A stretch of 64,000 nucleotides of DNA from Sepiola atlantica. Lineage: Eukaryota; Mollusca; Cephalopoda; Sepiida; Sepiolidae. The DNA is taken from contig OY744525.1 in assembly GCA_963556195.1 (NCBI GenBank), forward strand, positions 53,964,446 through 54,028,445, written 5' to 3'. Positions 53,604 through 63,552 of this stretch are shown here, in pieces. A program made the translations under genes and the position numbers. Each line of letters begins with the position of its first letter. Positions within the stretch are counted from its first letter, which is position 1. The notes below the pieces were generated by a model. The model searched no databases, was not told the origin of the DNA, and was given only the letters and a program-made list of their open reading frames with translations.

Positions 53604-53905
53604 TGCTGAGTATTTATTTACTCCTCTCCAGGAGTTAGGCACAAGGCCAGTTTTTATCTTACTCCCACAAGTAAGATGTGATCCAAGGTCGGGTCGGGAA
53701 AGTGGGGTTTGAAAAGCCAGCGCCCGAGAGGTGAGCACTCTGGCCATTAAAAATTGCCTGGGCAGCCCCGTCGGCATTCCCCGGTAGGGGCGCCTCAGGC
53801 AGTAAGCAATAAACTTACTCCTCTCCAAAGAGGGGAGGCAAAGCCTGGGAGGGTGGACCTCCTAGAACTGCACAGGACAGACCCACAGGTAGCACTGCGC
53901 CTTGC
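53604..53905 (-). mobile_element. SINE family B, nearly full, minus strand
   Basis: Minus strand: GGGTCTGTCCTGTGCAGTTC, TAGGAGGTCCACCCTCCCAG, TTGCTTACTGCCTGAGGCGC, GACCCGACCTTGGATCACAT and tail GGCCTTGTGCCTAACTCCTG with GGAGTAAATAAATA. It is about 90% identical by eye to 18900-19183, except for an extra 30-bp segment (GGCCAGAGTGCTCACCTCTC) present in other copies and missing there. Confidence 0.85.
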
Positions 53906-53909
53906 TTAC

Positions 53910-54375
53910 AGCGTCACTGGACGGTTGAGATCGGTTTGGTTACACATTCTCTAATGGTTGCATGCGGTTCGTTTGTGCTCCAGGAGTTTGCAATATTTCA
54001 TTGCTTTGGGAAGACATTTATTTTTGATTTTCTCATTCATAATGACGAATGGTAAGCGTAAATGGTGATAGTAGAAATGCTAAAATGCAGCAAACAATCT
54101 CATTGGAAACAAAGTTTTCCATAATTAAGAAATATGGATTGTGGAGACAAGATGTCGAATGTGGTGGTGCGTTTGTATGAATCATCTATTCCTATCTAAT
54201 TGATTAGTTCAAGTTTATTGTGTTAGTAAATGGATCGATTACACCCCCCCCCCTCGATTAATTTTGTTCTTGCTGACCCCCAAAAGAATGGATATTAAGA
54301 AACAAACTCACCCATATTCTGTCTGAGGCAATGCTGACAATCAATACATCACTTCGTGGGTGTGTCTTGTGTAGG
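53910..54375. other. no recognisable gene
   Basis: AT-rich, with a C-run at 54245-54253. No motif. Confidence 0.4.
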
Positions 54376-54379
54376 TTTT

Positions 54380-54765
54380 ACTTTTAGCTAGACACACCGT
54401 GTTCTATGACAAAGACATACAGGTGGGCAGATACGTAAAAGACCAGGCCATTAAGTCAGACATTGTTATATTGAACAAACCTGAAAAAACTGCTCTCGTT
54501 ATTGATGTAACTGTCTCGAATGACTTTGGCCTCAATAGAACTGAATGTGAAAAGATAACAAAATACCAGGTTCTCAAGAATGATTTAAAAACAAGATGGT
54601 CACTGAAAGAAATAAACATACCGGTTGTGGTAGGAGCAACTGGCCTAATTAAAAAGAAATCTTAAGAAATACTTAGACACAATCCCTGGAAGACCAAGCT
54701 GTAGCGAAATACAGATCGCAGCCATAAAAGGAACAACGTCTATCTTCAAAAGGGCCTGATACTTC
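54380..54765 (+). pseudogene. LINE C-terminal nuclease-like domain (R2/R4-type?)
   Basis: The plus frame at 54399-54665 reads VKDQAIKSDIVILNKPEKTA, LVIDVTVSNDFGLN, KITKYQVLKNDLKTRW and INIPVVVGATGLI. After a stop, the next frame continues toward SEIQIAAIKGTTSIFKRA. The PD...IDV...KY..L spacing is that of the restriction-enzyme-like domain at the C-terminus of R2/R4/NeSL-type LINEs. Here SDIVIL stands where PDIVVL is usual. I see no RT upstream. It is an 89-codon intact frame flanked at the right by an element with inverted termini. Confidence 0.6.
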
Positions 54766-54767
54766 TT

Positions 54768-55655
54768 CAGATTAGGACCCACGCTAAAATCGACATGGCG
54801 TCGGTACTTTCCAGATGTTTACGTAAACCGCCGGAAATTACCAAAGCTGTTAGCCAATCAAATTGCGAGAAAATAAGCAGATGACATGTCAACATTTAAA
54901 CTGATTGAAAAATGAAATTCACAAATGCAAAATTAATATTGATTATAGCTGCAATAGATTTTAACGAGCTAGCATAGGCTGTTGCGTCTCCCGAAGAAGT
55001 GATTAACTTTTGTCGGGAAAAGAAATTGACTGCCAAAGAAAAAAAAGGCACAAAATGTGGAGATAGTTGTAAGATCACAAAACGAGCCAGACTTGGCGAT
55101 AGATATTCTTGGCGATCCTGTATGAACACTTCATTCCACTTCTTCTTCGACGTCTGCATTGCTGTTAACAGTAATAGAAAATCTGCCGAATTTTAACACT
55201 CTAAAAAAACAAATTAAAAAAACTTTTGTGCAAAAAAAAATTTTTTTACTATTTGTTCACTGAAATTTTAATACCTAACCCGTTGAACCCCTAACCCTAA
55301 CCCCTAACAACGCCATTTTTAGCTGATTACAAACCCAAAATAATTTTCAGTAAAAAAAAAAAACTTTTTGTGAAAAAACATTTTTATCGCTTAAAAAAAA
55401 AATATTTTTAGGTGTAAAAACATTTTATCACCTGCTTATTTTTATTTCTACGTTAAAAAAATAAATATTTCTTTCATACAATTTGACTAAATGTATTATT
55501 TTATTTATTTTTTTAACGTAAATTCAGCCTCGTTTTTTTTTGACACAGGTAAGTCAACTGACTTTTCATTCGACATTTTCCGACAGTTTACATAAACATC
55601 CGGAAAGTATCGACGCCAAGTCGACTTTTAGCGTGGGTCCTAATCTGAAGAAGCA
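54768..55655. mobile_element. non-autonomous element with ~70-bp TIRs and telomere-like core
   Basis: CTTCTTCAGATTAGGACCCA, CGCTAAAATCGAC, GGCGTCGGTACTTTCC and AGATGTTTACGTAAAC on the left are mirrored by GTTTACATAAACATCCGGAA, AGTATCGACGCC, AAGTCGACTTTTAGCG and TGGGTCCTAATCTGAAGAAG on the right. Short minus/plus frames inside (54896-55196) lack motifs. CCCCTAACCCTAACCCCTAA at about 55290-55309 resembles telomeric repeats. No clear target duplication. Confidence 0.7.
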
Positions 55656-55960
55656 TCATAAATTTAAATCATAATGAAATTAAGTGTTAGCTCCAGGAGG
55701 GAGCCCCTTGATCTCTTTGAACTAACTGAAGTAAAATAATTAAAAAAAGACAACTGCCCTTTATATAATAATTGAAGATTGCTGCACAATTTTTATTATA
55801 CCTTATTTATTTCCCATTTATTTTCTTCTCGATTCCATTATCTCAATTATTGCGCCAATTTCTAAGATAAGTTTTGTTATTATATTTTTTATGCTATCTA
55901 TTTCAACCGCCTTTTCTCCTTCTCAGCCATCCCTTGTTTGTTGAGATCTTTTGTATAAGA
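55655..55960. other. no recognisable gene
   Basis: AT-rich. Nothing recognised before repeat F. Confidence 0.4.
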
Positions 55961-55964
55961 GACC

Positions 55965-56045
55965 CGCCAGTTACGCACAGTGTGCACACACACCCATGAC
56001 CTACTTTTCTGAGTCCTGTCTAGACATCGTTAGGGTCCAGGTCTC
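55965..56045 (+). repeat. unclassified repeat F, second copy
   Basis: CTGTCTAGACATCGTTAGGG and TCCAGGTCTCTTATG match 37680-37720 (minus). A TGTGTGCACACACACC piece lies at its left edge. Confidence 0.5.
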
Positions 56046-56235
56046 TTATGTTGAGATCGATGAAATTCTCATTTCTAGCTGTACAAAATGCAGAATAATG
56101 GTCACTGTAGAATGTATTTTGGAATTGCCTGGCAGGGCAATCAGTGGTGAAGGAGGTATGCACTCTTCAGAAGATACGTTTATCGTACTAATTTCAAAGA
56201 TACGGTTTTATTACAATTATTTATTATGTATTATA

Positions 56236-56354
56236 TTATACAGCATAATCACGTTGACACACCGGTTCTCATTAGATCACCGAAATTAAGCTACGTTGTG
56301 CCTGGTCAGTACCAGATGGGTGACCATTTGGGAATATCAAGGAGCTATATACGT
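56236..56354 (+). rRNA. 5S rRNA pseudogene or 5S-derived SINE head
   Basis: CACCGGTTCTCATTAGATCA, CCGAAATTAAGCTACGTTGT, GCCTGGTCAGTACCAGATGG and GTGACCATTTGGGAATATC follow the animal 5S sequence in order. The internal control regions are recognisable: box A near 56285-56302, the intermediate element near 56314-56325 and box C near 56316-56333. Many substitutions and a lost 5' stem show it is not a working gene. Full 5S length suggests a dispersed pseudogene. A SINE3-type element is the alternative, as no clear body or tail could be defined. Confidence 0.75.
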
Positions 56355-56359
56355 ATACA

Positions 56360-57330
56360 AGTGTGGCGATCCATATACATATCCAAACCATTAGAAAAAA
56401 CATGACAAAAGTCACAGCATCGCTTCTAGAGCTCAGAATTTATCAACGTTCGACCTACGCGTATTGGCATAGGATCACTCGAGTCGAGTAAGTAATTATG
56501 TATTGCAGTACTGTGCTTTATTTATCTCATCCCCCGATTCTCTTCCTTCATCATCCATGTTGATTGTACTAAATTCAGCAGTAAGGTTTTGTTATTACTA
56601 TTTATAATAAGTACAGTAATTATATACACACCGCACAGTAAAAAACCAAAACACATTAAAGCTTACTATAACCCACAAAAAGGCAACTGATTTATGTACA
56701 ATAAGGTACTTGTATTAATAATAAAGATTAGCAAAATAACGACTTACAAACAATTCTCGATACAAGCTCTTTTCTCAAATAAACCTTTTTCATAAGTTGG
56801 ACTGTCTATATAATAAAGTTGTGGTTTCTGTCTGTCAGTCTGGGTTTTTTTTTTTTTTTCACAATTTCCTACGAAGGTTTTTGAGATAGAACCCCATGGC
56901 TATATCTACATTCTGAAGCTACATTACCCAGGGTACTTAGATAAATATTTCATTTTGATAAAAAATATTACTTTATCGTTGAGTCTGTGTTTGCATGCCC
57001 TGTCAGCCATGCAGAGGAGCACCCTGCCCGCCCGCCCCCAAAACAGGGTCACCTGTAGGCCATGGGTGGCGATCTGTGATGCCTTAGGACTGGATCCTGG
57101 TGACTAAGCAATTATTCCACTTCAGCCCTTATTTCAGCTAGACGGTAGATCGGAGAGGCTCGATCCGATCAATCACGTTATGCGTTAATATATATAAGTT
57201 CATCCTCAACCGTATTATTCAGTCTGTTTCTTCAAAAAATACAAATCTTATTTCTCATTTTTATTTTCTTCCCAAATAGATACTAGAAGGTGGTCGCTGA
57301 GGGTCATCTGTGTTGAGAATAAAGAAGATT
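56360..57330. other. no recognisable gene
   Basis: Short frames only. A GC-rich island near 57015-57065 (CCCTGCCCGCCCGCCCCCAA) has no associated gene. T-run at 56846-56860. Confidence 0.4.
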
Positions 57331-57332
57331 AC

Positions 57333-57470
57333 CAATGCCAAGGAGTAATGTCTTCCTGGAAGTAATGTCGTTCTGGGAGTAGTGTTTTCTGAGAGTAATG
57401 CCCCTACCCTCTCTGTAAAATTTCCGTCTAAGAGTAATGTTTCCTAAGAGATATGTATTCTGAAAGCAAT
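57333..57470. repeat. degenerate ~16-bp minisatellite
   Basis: Units of the type GGGAGTAATGTCTTCT repeat irregularly: GGAGTAATGTCTTCCT, GGAAGTAATGTCGTTCT, GGGAGTAGTGTTTTCT, GAGAGTAATGCCC, later AAGAGTAATGTTTCCT. Confidence 0.6.
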
Positions 57471-57474
57471 GTAT

Positions 57475-58660
57475 TTTAGTAATATAAAATGATTATCCTA
57501 TCTATAGAATTGTATAGATAATTTTATTTAGCATTAAATGGTTGATATGCCGTAAACCAAACCAAACTGTGTTTGTGCTTAACATCTCTAAAATGGAAAT
57601 ACGTTCTACTTTATTTTATTTATAACTTTAAAAAAATAAAATAGAAATATTAATAAGGGCTTCAAGGCTTAGAGCGGGAATACTCATCGATTTCAAAGAA
57701 ACTCCAGGTGTGCCTAGAAGGGGTTAAAGACTATAAATTTACCAAAATTAATTATAATTAATGTTACTTCACATAATTACCCACCTCCAACCCAATGAAT
57801 GATGAGTACATCCTTCGACCTTCCCCCCCCTCTGAAAAATATTGTAAAATGTAAAATATAAGAAAAAGAGTAATATATTATTCATGGTCATGACCTCCGT
57901 TCAGTCTCAAAAGACAATGGAAGGGTGTAATTGTGAAGCAAAGGTTGCACAATTCTCAACCACACCTTTCCTGAATCGGCACTGTTTGATTCCAGTGGAA
58001 ATGAGAAGTCCAGATACAGCACCTGATATTCACAAATGGTCACCCATTTTAGTACTGGCCAGGCTTAACTTTGGTGATCTAACAGGAACCAGTGTGTCAG
58101 CGTGATTATGCAGTACAATAATTATGTTTTCAAGACCTTCTCATTGACAATATTTGTTTACGTTTCCCATTATTAACAAAAACTTTTACTGTCTTTGACC
58201 TCGACTTAATCTATATAATAGTAAAGTTTATTCTGAGGCCGTGATTGCACAATAAATGAAAATGTGAAAATTGTCAGCTAATTTCATTTTCAATCGTTTA
58301 AAAAGTTGACGAAATTTGCATTTCTTTCATGGTTATTGTTAATAGCACGTTTTAATTTTTTTTAACTCTTACATTTTTTTTTTTTAATTTAAAAAAAAAA
58401 AAAAAAATTTTATTTTTTTAATTTTGTTTATTTTTAACTTTTACATTTTTGTAATTTAAAAAATTTTTTTTCAAATTTTGTTTATTTTACAAATTTTAGA
58501 TTTTTTTTCCAATTTAATCATCAAAATAAATTGATTTATTTAAAATTTGGTTATTTAATGATATGTTATTGTTCTAGGTATCCCACAGACAAAGTCGGTA
58601 ACTCCACTAGTAAAATGAATGTTAGGTTGACTCGAGTCAAAAATAAATAAGTTTCTTTTT
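57475..58660. other. no recognisable gene upstream of zinc-finger gene 2
   Basis: Contains a plus frame at 57884-58105 (73 codons) without a recognisable domain. A/T homopolymer tracts lie at 58375-58420. It may be the intron before the zinc-finger exon. Confidence 0.4.
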
Positions 58661-58679
58661 CTTTTTAATTTTTTTCCAG
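58652..58679 (+). promoter_or_regulatory. likely 3' splice acceptor before zinc-finger gene 2
   Basis: TTTCTTTTTCTTTTTAATTT then TTTTCCAG is a strong polypyrimidine tract ending in AG at 58678-58679. The frame stays open from the acceptor to the ATG (NPNSESLSSRGSN), so an upstream coding exon is possible. Confidence 0.65.
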
Positions 58680-58719
58680 GAACCCAAACTCTGAAAGCCT
58701 GTCATCTCGAGGAAGCAAT

Positions 58720-60777
58720 ATGGAATTATCAGCTGAAGATAAGGAGTATTGCTGCTACGTGTGTCGTGAGACATTTTCAGAAAAGGCCTTGTTGAATGAG
58801 CACTTGCAGAAACATTACAGGAAGGAGGAACCACCATTTTCTTCGTTCCAGTGTCAGATATGTGACGCAGAGTTCTCTAGCAAAGACGATTTAAAAACTC
58901 ATTTGATTATACACATTGAGCAGAAGCCATTTGAATGCGAGCAATGTGAAAAGATATTTAATTCAAAGTCTTCCTATGAAGAACATGTTAAAACTCACTC
59001 GAAAAAGAAAGCCCTTGTCTGTTATAAGGTGTGTAAAAATAGCTTCTCCGAAGGGGGCAGTTTAAAAATTTTATTAAGGACACAGACCCCGAAGAAGCCT
59101 GTTCATACATGTGAAATCTGCGATAGGACTTTCACTTTGGAGAGCAATTTAAAATCTCACCTGAGATCTCACGCCAAACCGAAAGCTTTCCAGTGTGACA
59201 TCTGTGGGAAAATTTTCTCGCGTAAGACGCATGTGAAACGTCACAAACTGATCCACACGAGAGAGACGCCTTTCCAATGTGACGTTTGCCAGAAATATTT
59301 TCTTCGTATAGACGGATTAAAAATTCACATGATGTCACACACAAAACCTTATCAATGTCACGTGTGTGACCAATGCTTCGCTCAGAGCGATGAATTAAAA
59401 ACTCACCAGCTCTCACACTATGCAAATATGGAATCTATAAAACAAGAAGCCGATGGGGTAGTTTTGTCTCCAGCAAATATGGAATCTATAAAACAAGAAG
59501 CCGATGGGGTAGTTTTGTCTCCAGGTTCTAACTTGACGACAACTGAGGAGTCGGTTTACGTCTGCAAAGTCTGTGGGAAGGCCTTTTCCCGATACAGTGC
59601 CTTAAAAATCCACACAAAATCGCACACAGAGGCAAAACCATGTGACGCTTCGGGGAAAAATGCTGCCAAATCATTGAAACGAGAAAAGCGCTTTCACTGT
59701 GATGTCTGTGGAGACAGGTTTACTCGCCTAAGGAACGTGAAAAGACATATGAGTACTATGCACACGCTAGAGAAACCGTATCTGTGTGAAGTGTGTGGCA
59801 AAGGTTTCGCCCGGAAAGACAAAATAAAACCACACATGAAGAAATATCACGAAGACCAGCCAGAACTGGTGCTAGCTGATAATTCTTCAATGATGCTTGG
59901 CAGTCCTTCTCCAGCTGATGATCCTCACGCCCTTCCTTCTCCTTCATCTTCTTCTTTTTCTCTGCCTCCTCCTCTTGTGATGGATTCATTCGGTGGTGAC
60001 AATTCTTTTGTGTGTAATGTGAATGATTTCACTCTGAATAAAAATTTAAAATTCACACCAACGTCTTCGATTGGTGGAAGTCTTTACCATTGCGGAGTTT
60101 GTGGTAAAACCTTTTCTAGGAGAGGTGACGTAAAAAGACATGCCACTCTTCATACAGGTGAGAAGCCGTATATCTGTGAGGTGTGCGGAAAAGGTTTCCC
60201 ACGTAAAGACAAGTTGAAACGACACACAAAGATACACACACGCGAAAAGGCACGCCGGTGTAATCTGTGCGGTATGTCGTTCGCACGGGGCGAGCATTTG
60301 AAGCGTCACCTTTTGTCTCACATGGGTGACTTGACAGTATTTGGGGAAGAATTCGATGCGGCTATGGCAAACGTTTTCTCTTGTGACTTGTGTGAACACG
60401 TCTTCTTTAGCGAAAGCGAACTTCAAGAGCATGTGACTGTTGCACACGCCGACGTGAAACCTGTTTGTTGTGATGTGTGCGGCAAGGCTTTTCTTGAGCC
60501 TAATGACTTGAAAAGGCACAGGGCTTCCCACGTGTGGCGGCCTCACAGCTGTGACGTCTGCGACAAGACTTTTGTTCGTCGGGATAAGATGAGGAGACAT
60601 CTACGAACCCATACTGGCGAAAAGCCGTTCACATGCGAAATATGCAGCCGGGCTTTCTCTCGAAAAGAGCACCTCAAACGTCATGCAAGTGTCCACGTTA
60701 AACTTGAACTGTTGCCATTTAGACAAGACGAAGAGAACTTTTTAAATAATTGTGATCAGGTGTTGCCTGGGAATTGA
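58720..60777 (+). CDS. large C2H2 zinc-finger protein, 17 intact fingers, intronless coding exon
   Basis: The 685-residue protein is probably a nuclear DNA-binding regulator. Fingers 1-3 (about residues 11-94) are followed by a degenerate unit (about 102-123) that lost its histidines. Four fingers follow (about 128-235). A linker next contains a perfect 17-residue duplication, each unit with IKQE, a SUMO-type psi-K-x-E site. One finger, a vestigial unit (CDASGK) and two fingers follow. Then comes a Ser/Pro/Asp-rich linker (about 385-445, PSPSSSSFSLPPP) that could be an activation or interaction region. Seven C-terminal fingers close the array (about 450-660), only some joined by TGEKPY/F linkers. 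Several fingers share KRH at the helix end. No KRAB, BTB or ZAD domain is visible. ATG 58720 has A at -3 and G at +4. The frame is open back to the splice acceptor, so the true N-terminus could be longer. The frame is intact and the gene appears live. Confidence 0.93.
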   Translation: MELSAEDKEYCCYVCRETFSEKALLNEHLQKHYRKEEPPFSSFQCQICDAEFSSKDDLKTHLIIHIEQKPFECEQCEKIFNSKSSYEEHVKTHSKKKALVCYKVCKNSFSEGGSLKILLRTQTPKKPVHTCEICDRTFTLESNLKSHLRSHAKPKAFQCDICGKIFSRKTHVKRHKLIHTRETPFQCDVCQKYFLRIDGLKIHMMSHTKPYQCHVCDQCFAQSDELKTHQLSHYANMESIKQEADGVVLSPANMESIKQEADGVVLSPGSNLTTTEESVYVCKVCGKAFSRYSALKIHTKSHTEAKPCDASGKNAAKSLKREKRFHCDVCGDRFTRLRNVKRHMSTMHTLEKPYLCEVCGKGFARKDKIKPHMKKYHEDQPELVLADNSSMMLGSPSPADDPHALPSPSSSSFSLPPPLVMDSFGGDNSFVCNVNDFTLNKNLKFTPTSSIGGSLYHCGVCGKTFSRRGDVKRHATLHTGEKPYICEVCGKGFPRKDKLKRHTKIHTREKARRCNLCGMSFARGEHLKRHLLSHMGDLTVFGEEFDAAMANVFSCDLCEHVFFSESELQEHVTVAHADVKPVCCDVCGKAFLEPNDLKRHRASHVWRPHSCDVCDKTFVRRDKMRRHLRTHTGEKPFTCEICSRAFSRKEHLKRHASVHVKLELLPFRQDEENFLNNCDQVLPGN
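59422..59523 (+). repeat. perfect 51-bp tandem duplication inside the zinc-finger gene
   Basis: Units 59422-59472 and 59473-59523 are identical base for base. Each encodes ANMESIKQEADGVVLSP. The length is a multiple of three, so the frame is kept. Perfect identity, including silent sites, means a recent event or strong homogenisation. Confidence 0.97.
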
Positions 60778-60945
60778 ATGGCTCATAACGCCTGTATGTT
60801 TTTATTACTGTTTCAATTTTAAAATGCAAGTAACTATTGTCTAAAATTCTGAGATGAAATGTTGTCGTTATTCCTCAACTTATTAAAACTAATATCCTTC
60901 CCTCTCTCTTTACATTTCTACGAGTTATCTCCAGCTTGTGTACGG

Positions 60946-61206
60946 GGTTCTATGGATATAGAGAGCTTGTCTACGGGGTTCTATGGATGTGGAGAGCTTG
61001 TCTACAGGGTTCTATGGATGTGGAGTGCATGTCTATGGGGGTTCTATGGATATGGAGTGCATGTCTATGGGGGTTCTATGGATATGGAGTGCATGTCTAT
61101 GGGGGTTCTATGGATATGGAGTGCATGTCTATGGGGGTTCTATGGATATGGAGCGCTTGTCTATGGGGGTTCTATGGATATGGAGCACTTGTCTACGGTG
61201 TTCTAT
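60946..61206 (+). repeat. 32-bp minisatellite, about eight units, in the presumed 3' UTR
   Basis: The unit is TTCTATGGATATGGAGTGCA followed by TGTCTATGGGGG. Central units are identical and outer ones differ (AGAGCTTGTCTACGGGG). The 32-bp period shifts frame each time, so long frames across it are artefacts. It begins about 170 bp after the stop of the zinc-finger gene. Confidence 0.95.
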
Positions 61207-61246
61207 AAACGTAGATTAATGAAAATTCTATTCATTCCAGAAAAAA

Positions 61247-61252
61247 AATAAA
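61247..61252 (+). terminator. possible polyadenylation signal of zinc-finger gene 2
   Basis: AATAAA lies about 470 bp after the stop codon, just beyond the minisatellite. It is the first AATAAA I find after the stop. An A-rich context lowers its specificity. Confidence 0.45.
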
Positions 61253-61259
61253 ATACATG

Positions 61260-63495
61260 ATTTGAACTCGAATGCTTAAAGAAACAATAGACAGAATATG
61301 TTTGAATATGTTAAGCAAAAAATTATTTAAAGAAAAACGAAGTTACAACCAATTTCACAAATTGTTTATTGGAAAATTAGAAACAAGGTTTTGATGTAAT
61401 ATAAATTTCCTAAATTAAAAAAATTATATTACAGCTATGAAATGAAAAAAAAAAAAAATTACACGTTTTCAAAATCAATAAAATCTTGTGTAATTTACCT
61501 ACGGTTTAAATCGGAGGTGCAACAGTTTTCGGGGGGTGGATGGGTGGGTGGGTGGATGGGTTAGGTCATGTTCTCTCGGATTCCCTTTCTATATAACTTG
61601 CTGTACCTATCCGGTGTTGTCTGGGAGTAAAAGAAAAATGACTGACTTGTTTATGAAGAAACAGAAATTAATTTTGGTGACTTTAATTTCGTAATCAAGT
61701 AATTTTATGAAACAGTAATTTTAAGAAAGTTTGTTTTTGTACTTGATGCTAATCTATTAATAGTAAAGAACAAGTAATAATGTGTAGTCAATGCGAAGGC
61801 GAGAAACACAGAATCGCCTAATTTAATAGTTTTTTTTTTTTTTTAATGATTCAGGAGACAGAACTCAGTATAATTGCACACAATAACGTCCCTTAATCTG
61901 TTTCAATGAGTAAGGGAAAATGTCTCCACTCTAAAAGTTCTCTTAGCCAGAATAAGTATTTTCAGCAAAGCAAAAAAACTAAAATGTAGTCATGCCAATA
62001 ATATAGTGAAAACGAAAAAATAGGCTCGTTCGAATCAAGTACGGATATGTAAAACGGATTATTATTTAGGTCTGACTTTGAAAATTCGACAAAATAACTT
62101 TCTATGTTAGAAATTTTAAAAACTTTTATGAACCCTGTTACATAATGTTGAAAGTTATATTTGATTGACTGTGTTAAACCACAACCTTCGTTAAGAAAGC
62201 CTGTTTGATCAAAAGTGACATATACTTTGGTGCAAGCGAGACATGCCAAAAAGTCAGACTGCCGATAATGAATGATAGCTTTCAAAAAAGTTTAGAAAAC
62301 TTAAAATTATTTAATAAAAAAAAAAAAAAAAAAAAAGGAACACAATTTGATTTATACTTAAACTGAACTTTATTTAATATTAATAAAAAAACAAGAATTA
62401 ATTTAAAAATTTAAAATGAAAACAAATAAGTTGATTTAAAAGTTTATATAGAAGCGGTTGGCTCCCAAAATGTCTGCTAAATTTTATCGATTAGTTTTTT
62501 TTTTATTTACCAAGCGTCGACGGTAATTAATCCACTGTATTAATTTGCTGTCTGATTTCTCTTTTTTATTTGGCAAATATTAATTTATTTTCTGGGGGTT
62601 TTTTTTCGGATTAAATTGTATCTTAAAGACAATTTCTAAGACAATATTCCATATTGGATATGTCATTATTATAATGTGTAGTTTGAAATATATTTAATTT
62701 TTAATAAATATCGTTTCATTTTATTATTTGTTTCTAACAAAAAACAAACATCCTCCCTTAACCCCTCCAATAACCCTAAGTCTGAGTGGCAACATTTTTA
62801 ATAAAGAGTTTAATTTTATTATTTAGTAATTAACATTTGCCAAATAAAAATTAAAGCAAAAAAAAAAAAAAATATCTGCAAAAATAAAACAAATTAAAAC
62901 GATGGATTAATTTGTCTTGTCACTGCTTGGCAAATCAGACAAAACTAGTCGATAAAATTTGGCAGCTATTTGGAGAGCTAACCTATTCAATATAACTGTT
63001 TAAAACGATAAATAAGTTACTTTAAAATGAAAACGGGCAAAAAAATTTTTTAAATAGAACAAATAAAATTCAAACAAATAATTTCAAACAAAGTTACTAG
63101 CGCAGAAATAAACTTAAAACACTCAAACTTATCAAAAAAAATCTGTTGGATAATTTTGTTGAATGTTTGAAAATTTCTTTTACTGCTTAATTTTTTCTTA
63201 GTTTATTTAACAGAGAATTTAAAGTGCTCCAGACAAGCATTCTTTCTATTTATTTCTAGTTTTTCAATACTGTGATCCTGATCACGAGTCAACATGAAAA
63301 AACATTAGAGAACCTCTATTAATCCCCTGAAAATAGCAGTTGGTTTCAGGTATTTTGAAATCTCGTTATGCGACGGCTAGCACTAACCAATGTGACGTCA
63401 GCAGAAAAACAAGACTCAATGGAAAGGCCTTCTCTTTACAAAGGCCACGGTTAAACAGTATTTAGTACAGTTTTATTCATTCCACAAATTTACTT
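61260..63495. other. AT-rich, no recognisable gene
   Basis: Contains a GGGTGGATGGGTGGGTGGGT tract near 61536-61557, an A-run near 62318-62336, and a piece (62755-62800, CCCTAAGTCTGAGTGGCAAC) related to the repeat at 1449-2790. The minus frame at 61962-62285 (107 codons) has no recognisable domain. I do not call it. Confidence 0.45.
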
Positions 63496-63497
63496 GT

Positions 63498-63508
63498 GTA
63501 TATATATA

Positions 63509-63546
<38 letters not shown>
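63498..63546. repeat. (TA)n microsatellite, interrupted
   Basis: Two TA tracts separated by TTTTA. Repeat G follows directly. Confidence 0.9.

Positions 63547-63552
<6 letters not shown>

Noticed and set aside
55285..55312. Interstitial telomere
   Set aside because: Only about three CCCTAA-like units inside a transposon, too short to call a telomeric tract.
60046..60600. 184-codon minus-strand frame inside the zinc-finger gene
   Set aside because: It is the antisense shadow of the C2H2 coding sequence. The same applies to 11020-11469 and 59132-59425.
60859..61251. Open frames of 78-130 codons after the large zinc-finger gene
   Set aside because: They cross a 32-bp minisatellite, so all three frames stay open through repetition. 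The repeated peptide is a by-product.
61962..62285. 107-codon minus-strand frame
   Set aside because: Composition is Phe/Tyr/Ser-rich without a known domain, and it is isolated. Chance cannot be excluded.
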